Of a stretch of 48,298 bases of DNA, positions 8,983 through 16,463 are shown piece after piece. The number at the start of each line of letters is the position of its first letter. Positions within the stretch are counted from its first letter, which is position 1. A program made the position numbers and the translations under genes. This DNA is from Variovorax sp. OV700 (lineage in GTDB: Bacteria; Pseudomonadota; Gammaproteobacteria; Burkholderiales; Burkholderiaceae_C): assembly GCF_900099805.1 (NCBI RefSeq), contig NZ_FNDR01000021.1:1-48298 (forward strand), in the 5' to 3' direction. The notes beneath the pieces were generated by a model, which worked only from the letters and a program-made list of their open reading frames with translations, did no database searches and had not been told where the DNA came from.

Positions 8983-9113
8983 TGCGTGCCTCGGTTCAGT
9001 GCGCGGGTTTGTCGTTGTCTTGCGTCCATGATGCGCTTGCGCCGCGGCTCAGCCGCCTGCGCCTGCCGCGCAAGCACGGCATCGATGATGGTGCGATGGT
9101 CTAGGTCGCGCAT
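8979..9113 (-). pseudogene. Internally deleted intradiol (hydroxyquinol/catechol 1,2-type) dioxygenase remnant
   Basis: A 44-codon frame, MRDLDHRTIIDAVLARQAQ..., preceded by a good AAGGAG ribosome site six bases after the Bug receptor stop. Its first 30 or so residues look like the N-terminal helical domain start of intradiol ring-cleavage dioxygenases of the hydroxyquinol 1,2-dioxygenase group (pattern xTIIDAVLARxxxxxxPRxKxIMDA). Similarity then stops abruptly. In another frame right after the break the bases read QDNDKPAH followed by a stop 13 bases before the Dabb ATG, which looks like the original C-terminus. An internal deletion of nearly the whole gene, with a frameshift, explains this. 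The identification rests on remembered family pattern, not on a search. Confidence 0.6.
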
Positions 9114-9125
9114 GATGGCTCTCCT

Positions 9126-10088
9126 TCAGTCCAGCTGCAGTTGGGTCCGCTGCGCGACCGCACCCCACTTGGCAAAGTCCTCCTGGCTTCGCCGTTGCGC
9201 CTCTTGCGTGCTGTAGCCCTCGACACGCAGGTCCATCTCCGCCAGCCGCGCCTTGACGGCTGGAGCCTGGAGCGCGGCGCGCACGTCGCGCTGAATTTTC
9301 TCGACCGTGGCGACCGGCAGGCTCGATGGCGCCATCAGGGTTTCGAAGAAGGTGGCGTCGAATCCCGGATGTCCGCTCTCGGCGACGGTCGGAACCTCAG
9401 GCAGCAGGCCCGATCGTTCTTTTCCGGAGACGGCGATCGCGCGCAGCCGCCCGCTTTGGACATGCGGCAGGACGATGGAGGAGACGATGAAGCCGCAGTC
9501 CACGTGGCCTCCCATCACGTCCTGCGCGGCCGGACCCGGACCTTTGTAGGGAACATGGGTGAGTTTGGTTCCGCTCGTCGCCAGCAGCATCTCCATTGCC
9601 ATGTGGCTCGGTGTTCCTGCACCGCCGGAGGCGTAGAGCCGCGTCGGGGGCAACTGGACGAACTTCGCGAGCGACGTGATTTCTGCGGCGGGGTTGCACA
9701 CCAGCGTCTGGTTGAAACTGGCGAAGTAGGTCACGGGCTTGAGCGAAGACCGCAGATTGAAGCTCAGCTTCCTGTACAGGTGAGGATTGATGGTGAGGAT
9801 CGTGTCGGGCCCCACGAGCAGGGTGTGTTCGTCCTTGGCTTGGGCGACTTCTCCGGCGGCCAGGTTGCCTCCCGCGCCCGTCTTGTTCTCGATGACCACT
9901 GGTTGGTTCCAGGCGGCCTGAAGCGCCGGCTGTATCAACCTGGCGATCACGTCGCCTGGCGTGCCTGGCGGAAATGCCGCCACCAGGCGCACCGGCTTGG
10001 CAGGCCAGGTCTGCGCGAATGCAGAGGGAGCGATCGCCATGGCCATGGCAAGGGCGGAAAGCCGAAGAAGCAGGGTCGTGGCTTTCAT
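9126..10088 (-). CDS. Bug/TctC-family tripartite tricarboxylate receptor
   Basis: 320-residue periplasmic receptor with a Sec signal peptide ending SAFAQ and the mature start TWPAKPVRLVAAFPPGTPGDVIARLI. The family elements VVIENKTGAGGNLAAGEVA, SGGAGTPSHMAMEMLL, HVPYKGPGPAAQDVMGGHVD and LPEVPTVAESGHPGFDA are all visible. Such proteins bind small carboxylates, usually aromatic acids or intermediates in Burkholderiales. No tctA/tctB membrane genes are nearby. It is the second of two receptors in the benzoylformate decarboxylase operon. Confidence 0.9.
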   Translation of the reverse strand: MKATTLLLRLSALAMAMAIAPSAFAQTWPAKPVRLVAAFPPGTPGDVIARLIQPALQAAWNQPVVIENKTGAGGNLAAGEVAQAKDEHTLLVGPDTILTINPHLYRKLSFNLRSSLKPVTYFASFNQTLVCNPAAEITSLAKFVQLPPTRLYASGGAGTPSHMAMEMLLATSGTKLTHVPYKGPGPAAQDVMGGHVDCGFIVSSIVLPHVQSGRLRAIAVSGKERSGLLPEVPTVAESGHPGFDATFFETLMAPSSLPVATVEKIQRDVRAALQAPAVKARLAEMDLRVEGYSTQEAQRRSQEDFAKWGAVAQRTQLQLD

Positions 10089-10131
10089 GCCGGGTCTCCT
10101 CTCGTCGAAGCGACGGAAATTGTTGAAGGCA

Positions 10132-11097
10132 TCAGTCGGCGCGAATGCCGCGCTCCCGGATCACGGCGCCCAGCCGCTTGAAGTCGGCCGCGCCCTTGTC
10201 GCCGAAGGCTGCAGGCGTGAGCGGCTCCGGCACGTTGCCGAGGGTTTCGATGGTTGTCCTGACGGCCGGCAGTGCCAGCGCGCGGTTGACTTCGGCATTG
10301 ATCCGCTGGATCACCGCCGGCCGCGTGCCGGCAGGCGCGTAGAGGCCGAACACCGCATCGGCGTCGAAGCCCTTGAGCCCGAGTTCGTCGAGCGTCGGCA
10401 CCTCGGGCATCTGGGGCGCCCGCTTGAGGCTTGCCACCGCCAGCATGCGCAGCTTGCCGGTCTTGACGTGCTGGATGCTGATTCCCGGGTCGAAGAGGAA
10501 GTCGATCTGACCGCCCAGCAGATCCGTCAGCGCGGGCGCCGCGCCGCGGTAGGGCACGTGGATGGCTGTGGTCCCTGTCTGGCCCGTCATCATCTCGGCG
10601 GCGAGGTGAGGCGAGCTCCCGTTGCCGGGCGATCCGAACGAGCGCTTGCCGGGGTTCGCCTTGAGGTCGGCGACCAAGCCCTTGAAGTCTTTGACCGGGC
10701 TGTCGGCACGGACCACCAGGTAGAACGGCACGCGTGCGACGGATGCGACGGGGACGAGATCCTTCGCTGGATCGAAGGGCATCTTCGCGTAGATGTGCGG
10801 GTTGATCGACACCATGCCGCCGGAACTCATGAGGAAGGTATAGCCATCGGACGGCGACTTGGCGACGAAATCGCCGCCGAGATTGCCGCCGGCACCACCC
10901 CTGTTCTCCACGAGCACCGGCTGGCCCAGGGCTTCGTGCAGCGGTGCGCTGATCACGCGGGCCAATTGGTCGGCCGCGCCGCCGGGCGCGAAGTTGGCGA
11001 CGATCTTGATGGGCTGCTTCGGCCAGTCCTGGGCCTGGGCGATGCCGCACGGCCCGAGGCCGAGTGCCAGCGCCGCGGTTGCGAGCAGGGATTTCAT
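10132..11097 (-). CDS. Bug/TctC-family tripartite tricarboxylate receptor
   Basis: 321-residue receptor paralogous to its neighbour. The signal peptide ends IAQAQ, followed by DWPKQPIKIVANFAPGGAADQLARVI, LVENRGGAGGNLGGDFVAKS and HVPYRGAAPALTDLLGGQIDFLFD. The ATG of MKSLLAT was preferred over one seven codons upstream because AGGAG lies just before it. It is 20 bases downstream of the aldehyde dehydrogenase. Its likely ligand is the acid that the operon degrades, for example an aryl-oxo-acid; this is inferred from context. Confidence 0.9.
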   Translation of the reverse strand: MKSLLATAALALGLGPCGIAQAQDWPKQPIKIVANFAPGGAADQLARVISAPLHEALGQPVLVENRGGAGGNLGGDFVAKSPSDGYTFLMSSGGMVSINPHIYAKMPFDPAKDLVPVASVARVPFYLVVRADSPVKDFKGLVADLKANPGKRSFGSPGNGSSPHLAAEMMTGQTGTTAIHVPYRGAAPALTDLLGGQIDFLFDPGISIQHVKTGKLRMLAVASLKRAPQMPEVPTLDELGLKGFDADAVFGLYAPAGTRPAVIQRINAEVNRALALPAVRTTIETLGNVPEPLTPAAFGDKGAADFKRLGAVIRERGIRAD

Positions 11098-11117
11098 GGG
11101 GTGTCTCCTGCGCTTCA

Positions 11118-12569
11118 TCAGAACGGATAGTGGCGGTCGGTGGTCTGCACCGTGAGCCAGCGCAGTTCGGTGAAGGCGTCGATGCCGGCCTTGCCGCCGA
11201 AGCGGCCGTAGCCCGAGTCCTTCACGCCGCCGAAGGGCATTTGCGCCTCATCGTGCACGGTCGGCCCGTTCACGTGGCAGATGCCGGAGTCGATGCGGTT
11301 GGCCACATCCCAGGCACGCGCGATGTCGCGCCCGAACACGGCGGAGGACAGCCCGTAGGGGTTGTCGTTGGCCACGCGCACCGCTTCGTCGACGCCGTCG
11401 ACACGCACCACCGGTTTCACAGGACCGAAGCTCTCTTCATGGTAGATGCGCATCTGCGGCGTGACATGGTCGAGCAGCGTGGCGGGCATCAGCGTGCTGT
11501 CGGCCTTGCCGCCGCACACGAGCTTCGCGCCCTTGGCGAGCGCGTCGTCGATCAGCGCGTTGCAGCGCTCGACGGTGCTCGCATCGACCACCGAACCCAG
11601 CACCACCGGCCCTTTGCGCGGATCGCCCAGCGGCAGCTGCACGGCCTTGGCGGCGAGCTTCGCGACGAAGGCGTCCGCGATCTTGCGGTCCACGATGATG
11701 CGCTCGGTGCTCATGCAGATCTGGCCGCTGTTGGCGAAGGCGCCGAAGGCCGCGCCGTTGACCGCGGCATCGAGATCGGCATCGTCCAGCACGACGAGCG
11801 GGGCCTTGCCGCCAAGCTCGAGCACCGCCGGCTTCAGGTACTTCGCGCAGGTCTGCGCGATCAGCCTGCCGACGCGGGTGGAGCCGGTGAAGTTCACACG
11901 ACGCAACGCCGGATGGGCAATGATCGCTTCGACCACCTCGGCTGCATCGGCCGGCGCATTGGTCACGAAGTTGACGACGCCCGGTGGGAAGCCGGCATCC
12001 TTGAACGCTTCAACGATCAGTCCGTGGGTCGCAGGGCTGAGTTCCGAGCCCTTGAAGACGACCGTATTGCCGCAGGCCAGCGGCGTGGCGATCGCGCGCA
12101 CGCCGAGGATCACCGGCGCGTTCCAAGGCGCAATGCCGAGCACTACGCCGGCCGGTCGACGCAGGCCCAAGGCCAGGCTGCCGGGCACATCGGAGGGGAT
12201 GACCTCGCCGCTGATCTGGGTCGTCATGCCGGCCGCCTCCTGCAGCATGCCGGCCGCCAGGTGCACGTTGAACCCGGCCCACGGGGTGCCAGCACCTGTC
12301 TCGGATGCCATGGCATCCGTCAGGGCCTGTGCCTTGGCCTCGATGGCCTGTGCCGCCTTCAGCAGCAGCGCCCTGCGTTCGCCCGGGCCGGTGCGGGACC
12401 AGGCCGGAAACGCGGCAGCGGCGGCTTCGACCGCAGCCACCGCGTCGGCCTTCGTGGCGGCCGGCGCAATGGTCGCCACCGTGCCATCGAGCGGATTGCG
12501 GCGCTCGAAGGTGGCCCCGTCTGCGGCCTGGCGGTCTTCGCCATTGATCAACATCGATATCGTGCCCAT
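11118..12569 (-). CDS. Aromatic aldehyde dehydrogenase (benzaldehyde/vanillin/salicylaldehyde type)
   Basis: 483-residue NAD(P)+-dependent aldehyde dehydrogenase. The oxyanion asparagine is in APWNAP (about residue 150), the catalytic glutamate in LELGGK (Glu251) and the catalytic cysteine in NSGQICMS (Cys285). The C-terminus ends DRHYPF, a tail common in vanillin and salicylaldehyde dehydrogenases. It would oxidise the aldehyde released by the benzoylformate decarboxylase 39 bases upstream to the aromatic acid, as MdlD does in mandelate degradation. Substrate preference among aromatic aldehydes cannot be fixed from sequence. Confidence 0.87.
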   Translation of the reverse strand: MGTISMLINGEDRQAADGATFERRNPLDGTVATIAPAATKADAVAAVEAAAAAFPAWSRTGPGERRALLLKAAQAIEAKAQALTDAMASETGAGTPWAGFNVHLAAGMLQEAAGMTTQISGEVIPSDVPGSLALGLRRPAGVVLGIAPWNAPVILGVRAIATPLACGNTVVFKGSELSPATHGLIVEAFKDAGFPPGVVNFVTNAPADAAEVVEAIIAHPALRRVNFTGSTRVGRLIAQTCAKYLKPAVLELGGKAPLVVLDDADLDAAVNGAAFGAFANSGQICMSTERIIVDRKIADAFVAKLAAKAVQLPLGDPRKGPVVLGSVVDASTVERCNALIDDALAKGAKLVCGGKADSTLMPATLLDHVTPQMRIYHEESFGPVKPVVRVDGVDEAVRVANDNPYGLSSAVFGRDIARAWDVANRIDSGICHVNGPTVHDEAQMPFGGVKDSGYGRFGGKAGIDAFTELRWLTVQTTDRHYPF

Positions 12570-12608
12570 TGTCTTGTCTCCTTGTAGATTCGAAAAAGCG
12601 AAAAACCG

Positions 12609-14237
12609 TCAGGCCACTTCGATCTCGACCAGCATCGGTGCGGTCGATTGCAGGGCCTGGTGCAATGCGGGACGCAGTTGCTCCGCGGTGTCGACGCGCA
12701 GCCCCTTCATGCCTTGCGCGCCAGCCAGCGCGACAAAATCGAGATCGGGCAGGTCGGTGCCCGGAACATGCGCGTCGGGCCGGTAGCCGAAGATGCGGGC
12801 GAACTCGTACAGCGCGGCATAGCGGCGGTTCTTCAGGATCAACACCGTGACCGGCAGCGCCAGCTGGGCTGCGCTCCACAGCGCCTGGATGGCATACATC
12901 GCCGAGCCATCGCCCACCAATGCAATGACCCTTGCGCCGGGCTTGCCAAGTGCCACGCCCACTGCGGCCGGCAGGCCGAAGCCCAGGCCGCCGCTGCACA
13001 TGGTGTAGAAGGTTTCCGACTCGAAGACCGGCAAGTGGCTGTGCATCACGGGCCGTGCGCTCGGTGCTTCCTCGACCAGGATGCTATCGCGCGCGCGCAC
13101 GTCGGCCAGCGTCTGCAGGACCCACGCGACCGGCAGGCGCTCGCCGGGCTCGGGCTCTGCGACGCGCGGTGGCCGCACATGGGCAGGTGGTGCCGGACGA
13201 TCCTGCGGCGCGCTGCACTCAAGCAGATCGAGCAATCCCAGGCGGATGCTGCCGACCACGGAGGTTCCTGTCGGCGCCCAGGCCGCGACCTGCGGATCGT
13301 CCGTCAGCTGCACCAGCTCGGTCCCTTCGGGCAGGTGCGGCCCGTCGCCCGGAACATGGTAGGTGAACGCCGGCGCACCGAGCGCAAATACCAGGTCGTG
13401 GCCGGCGAGCCGCTCGACGATGCGCTCGCGCATTGGCGGCAAGAATCCTCCCCACAGCGGATGATCTTCCGGGAAGCTGCATCGGCCCGACATGGGCGCG
13501 ACGTACACGCGCGCGTTGTGCCGCTCGGCCAATTGAACCGCCTCTTTCCAGGCCTCGTCGCGATCGACCGCGGCACCGACCACGAAGGCCGGGGAGCGGG
13601 CACCATCGAGGGCCGCGGCAATGCGCGCAAGAAGATCGGGATCTGCGCGCACGTGGCGGCTGACCTCTCGCGCATCGACCGGCAAGGTCTGGACGTCCCA
13701 GTCGTCCGACGGAATCGAGACCAGCACGGGGCCGCGCGGCGGCGTCATCGCGATGTAGTAGGCGCGCGCAATCGCCAACGGAACGTCTTCGGCCCGCGCC
13801 GGCTCGACGCTCCACTTCACGTAGGGCCTCGGCAGCTCGGGCGCCTGCGTGGAGCCGAGGAAGGGCTCGAAGGGCAGGATCGACCGCGCCTGCTGGCCGG
13901 CCGTGATCACCAGCGGCGTGCGGTTGCGAAAGGCCGTGAAGATGTTGCCCATTGCATGGCCGACGCCGGCGGCGGAGTGCAGGTTGATGAATGCCGCGTT
14001 GTGCGTGGCCTGCGCGTAGCCGTCCGCCATGCCCACGACCACGGACTCCTGCAGTCCGAGCACGTAGCGGAAGTCTTCGGGGAAGTCGATGAACATCGGC
14101 AGTTCCGTCGAGCCCGGGTTGCCGAACACGCTGGTCATGCCGAAAGCGCGCAGCAGCTTGAAAACCGCGTCTCGCACGGTCAGGGTGCTGCCGGCCGAGA
14201 GGGGCGCTTGCGCGGGAAGTTCGACGTGTCGCTCCAT
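12609..14237 (-). CDS. mdlC: Benzoylformate decarboxylase
   Basis: 542-residue ThDP enzyme closely patterned on Pseudomonas benzoylformate decarboxylase. All four key residues known from that enzyme have counterparts: Ser43 in FGNPGSTELP, Glu64 in LQES, His87 in INLHSAAG and His294 in GAPAFTYH. The ThDP/Mg motif starts VGDGSAMYAI and ends in ILKN. It carries about 16 extra residues at the N-terminus relative to the Pseudomonas protein. It decarboxylates an aryl-glyoxylate to the aldehyde. It leads the operon and is divergent from the LysR gene. No mandelate dehydrogenase or racemase is in the window, so the substrate may be taken up directly as the oxo-acid. Confidence 0.87.
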   Translation of the reverse strand: MERHVELPAQAPLSAGSTLTVRDAVFKLLRAFGMTSVFGNPGSTELPMFIDFPEDFRYVLGLQESVVVGMADGYAQATHNAAFINLHSAAGVGHAMGNIFTAFRNRTPLVITAGQQARSILPFEPFLGSTQAPELPRPYVKWSVEPARAEDVPLAIARAYYIAMTPPRGPVLVSIPSDDWDVQTLPVDAREVSRHVRADPDLLARIAAALDGARSPAFVVGAAVDRDEAWKEAVQLAERHNARVYVAPMSGRCSFPEDHPLWGGFLPPMRERIVERLAGHDLVFALGAPAFTYHVPGDGPHLPEGTELVQLTDDPQVAAWAPTGTSVVGSIRLGLLDLLECSAPQDRPAPPAHVRPPRVAEPEPGERLPVAWVLQTLADVRARDSILVEEAPSARPVMHSHLPVFESETFYTMCSGGLGFGLPAAVGVALGKPGARVIALVGDGSAMYAIQALWSAAQLALPVTVLILKNRRYAALYEFARIFGYRPDAHVPGTDLPDLDFVALAGAQGMKGLRVDTAEQLRPALHQALQSTAPMLVEIEVA

Positions 14238-14321
14238 GAATGCTCCTAGATGAGGGCCGCAGTTTTGCGGTTCGCTTGGTATTCATCAATACAATGAAAT
14301 GTCTAGAGCAAAATAAGCTGT
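14238..14321. promoter_or_regulatory. mdlC / LysR divergent control region
   Basis: The 84-base gap holds ATTCAT and ATGAAt seven bases apart (14281-14299), an interrupted dyad of the T-N11-A kind that LysR proteins bind. A perfect GTATGCATAC palindrome at 14320-14329 overlaps the LysR start codon, so autoregulation by occlusion of its own start is possible. Neither has been shown to bind; this is pattern reading only. Confidence 0.45.
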
Positions 14322-15227
14322 ATGCATACTGAAAAGCTGGACATGAACCTGCTCCGCCTGTTCGAGGCGGTGTACCGCCTGGGCAGCGTCAGCCGCGCCG
14401 CCGATGCGCTGGGGCTGTCCCAGCCGGCGGCCAGCCAGGGCCTGACGCGATTGCGGCTCGCGCTGGGCGATGCGCTGTTCGTGCGCGCCAACGGGCGCAT
14501 GCGCCCGACGCTGCGCGCGGAGCGGCTGGCAAGCGTCGTTCAGCCGGCCGTCGCCGCCATCGAGGATGTGCTGCGGGACGAAGATGCCTTCGACCCCTCG
14601 CGCTCGCAGATGACCGTTCGGCTGCATCTGAACGACATCGGCGAGGCGCGGCTGCTGCCGGAACTGATGGAAGCCTTGCACCGCCAGGCACCCGGCATAC
14701 GGGTGCATACGACGCCGCTGCCGCACGGGGAGATCACCGATGCCCTTGAAACCGGGGCTATCCATTTCGCACTCGGGTTTCTGCCCTCGGTCAGCGGAAC
14801 GGAACGCGTTGAGCTCCTGCGCGACCGCTACGCGGTGGTGGTGCGGGCGGGGCATCCGATGGCCAAGGCCTCGAAGGCCTCGGATGTCCGCATGACGATC
14901 CAGGACCTGCGGCGCCTGGAGTACGTGGCCGTGCGCTCGCACTCGGAGACCTTGCGCATCCTGCAGCAGCTCGGCCTCGATGGACGGCTGGTGCTGAACT
15001 CGGCGCACTTCCTTGCGCTCCCGGCCATCATCGCGCGCACGGATTTCGCGGCTGTCATGCCGCAGGCGATCGCACGCAGGTTCATCGAACCGAAGCGCTA
15101 CGCGGTGCTTCCGGCGGAGCTTCCCCGCAGCGCCTTCACCGTGTCGCTCCATTGGAGCCGCCGCTTCGAGTCGGATCCGGCGCACCACTGGATGCGGAAT
15201 CTCTTCATTGGCCTTTTCAAGGACTAG
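14322..15227 (+). CDS. LysR-family regulator of the benzoylformate operon
   Basis: 301-residue LysR protein. The winged helix region is LLRLFEAVYRLGSVSRAADALGLSQPAASQGLTRLR, followed by a LFVRANGRMRPTLRA wing, as in the NodD/PbpR-like branch. The C-terminal co-inducer domain is complete. A second ATG seven codons in (MNLLRL) is the more usual family start, but the first ATG is kept here. It is divergent from mdlC, the classical layout for a LysR activator that senses a pathway substrate. Confidence 0.88.
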   Translation: MHTEKLDMNLLRLFEAVYRLGSVSRAADALGLSQPAASQGLTRLRLALGDALFVRANGRMRPTLRAERLASVVQPAVAAIEDVLRDEDAFDPSRSQMTVRLHLNDIGEARLLPELMEALHRQAPGIRVHTTPLPHGEITDALETGAIHFALGFLPSVSGTERVELLRDRYAVVVRAGHPMAKASKASDVRMTIQDLRRLEYVAVRSHSETLRILQQLGLDGRLVLNSAHFLALPAIIARTDFAAVMPQAIARRFIEPKRYAVLPAELPRSAFTVSLHWSRRFESDPAHHWMRNLFIGLFKD

Positions 15228-15284
15228 GCCGCACTCGCGATCAACAGTGAGCGCTCTGCGCCATAGAGCTTCACACGCTTCCCA

Positions 15285-16319
15285 TCAGCGGAGCGTGATG
15301 CCCGCCGTCTGGATGGTCCTGGCATAGCGCACGCGTTCGGCGGCGAGCGTGCGCGCCATGTCGGAGGGCGTGCCGCCTGCGATCTTGAAGCCTATGTCCT
15401 CGAGCTTCGCCCGCGTCCCCGGCGCGGAGATCACGGCCTGGATGTCGCGGTTGATCTTCGCCACCACCGCGGCCGGCGTGCCGGCCGGCGCGAAGTATCC
15501 CTGCCAGCTCTCCACGGCAAAGCCGGGCAGGCCGGACTCGGCCATGGTCGGCACATCGGGCAGGGCGCTCGAGCGGTACGCGGTGGTTACGGCCAGCGCA
15601 CGCAGTTTGCCGGCGCGCACGTGGTCGGTGACCGCGGCCAGCGTGATCAGCGTGGCATCCACATGGCCGGCGAGCACGTCGAGGGTGGCGGGGCCGCCGC
15701 CGGAGTAGGGGATGTAGTTCACCTGTGCGCCGGTGTCCTGCGCGATCATTTCGTGCGCCACGTGGGCGATGCCGCCGTTGCCGGGCAGGCCGAGACTGAT
15801 CGACTGCGGCTGCGCCTTTGCGCGAGCCAGGTAGCCGCGGAAGTCGTTGATGCCGGTCCTCGGGTTGACCACGAGGATCTGCGGATTCACCACCGCCTTG
15901 ATCACCGGCCTGAAGGCCTTCTGCGCGTCGTAGGGAAGGCGCTCGAAAAGAATGGCGTTGAGCGTCAGGCCCTCGCCCTGCTGCAGCAGCGTGTGGCCGT
16001 CGGCCGGCGCCTTGGCCACGCGCGCGGCGCCGATGGTGCCGCTGGCGCCGGCCAGGTTCTCGACCACCACCGGCTGGCCCCAGCGTTCGGTCAGGCGTTC
16101 GGCGATGAGTCGCGTGAGCTTGTCGGCGCTGCCACCCGCGGCCACGGGCACCACGATGTGCACCGGTTTCGACGGGAATCCGGCCGCATCGTCGGCAGCG
16201 GCAGCGGCAGCGGCAGCGGCAGCGGCAGCGGCAGCGGCGAAGGGGTGAAGGCTTGCAAGGGCCAGGGCGCTTAGCAGCAAGGCGCGGCGACGTGCAGAGG
16301 GCATGAGGAATGTGTGCAT
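15285..16319 (-). CDS. Bug/TctC-family receptor with alanine-tract signal peptide
   Basis: Tripartite tricarboxylate receptor, about 340 residues. After a basic start (MPSARRRALLLSALALASLHPF) there is a run of 17 alanines, then the mature motif GFPSKPVHIVVPVAAGGSADKLTRLIAERL, VVENLAGASGTIGAARVAKA and YIPYSGGGPATLDVLAGHVD. The frame stays open far upstream, but that part is the antisense of the rhodanese gene. Either ATG at 16319 or 16304 could be the start, with no convincing ribosome site for either. The gene has no operon partner and its ligand is unknown. The alanine tract is encoded by a hexanucleotide microsatellite. Confidence 0.85.
   Translation of the reverse strand: MHTFLMPSARRRALLLSALALASLHPFAAAAAAAAAAAAAAADDAAGFPSKPVHIVVPVAAGGSADKLTRLIAERLTERWGQPVVVENLAGASGTIGAARVAKAPADGHTLLQQGEGLTLNAILFERLPYDAQKAFRPVIKAVVNPQILVVNPRTGINDFRGYLARAKAQPQSISLGLPGNGGIAHVAHEMIAQDTGAQVNYIPYSGGGPATLDVLAGHVDATLITLAAVTDHVRAGKLRALAVTTAYRSSALPDVPTMAESGLPGFAVESWQGYFAPAGTPAAVVAKINRDIQAVISAPGTRAKLEDIGFKIAGGTPSDMARTLAAERVRYARTIQTAGITLR
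16193..16240. repeat. Hexanucleotide microsatellite (CGGCAG)8 coding for polyalanine
   Basis: Eight perfect tandem copies of CGGCAG, read as alternating GCT and GCC alanine codons on the minus strand. With flanking codons they give 17 consecutive alanines at the end of the Bug receptor signal peptide. Gain or loss of a unit adds or removes two alanines without breaking the frame. Confidence 0.95.
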
Positions 16320-16354
16320 CAGGCTGCGCAATCTAGAGGCGCATCCGCTCCAGG

Positions 16355-16398
16355 CCAACGAAGCAAACCGGATATGCGTAATCGAAAAACTTCGTTGG
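16355..16398. promoter_or_regulatory. 9-bp inverted repeat before the dioxygenase-rhodanese gene
   Basis: CCAACGAAG (16355-16363) and its exact complement CTTCGTTGG (16390-16398) are separated by 26 bases, in the gap between the leftward Bug receptor and the rightward fusion gene. It could form a stem-loop in the leader or be two half-sites of an operator; the regulator is unknown. Confidence 0.45.
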
Positions 16399-16463
16399 GA
16401 GCGCGCAGCCTGCTGCGTAGGCTGTCCGCAGCCTTGCTTTTCTTCTCTTGCCTGAAAGCCCCC

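Noticed and set aside
16193..16240. CRISPR-like tandem repeat
   Set aside because: The unit is six bases with no spacers; it is a coding microsatellite.
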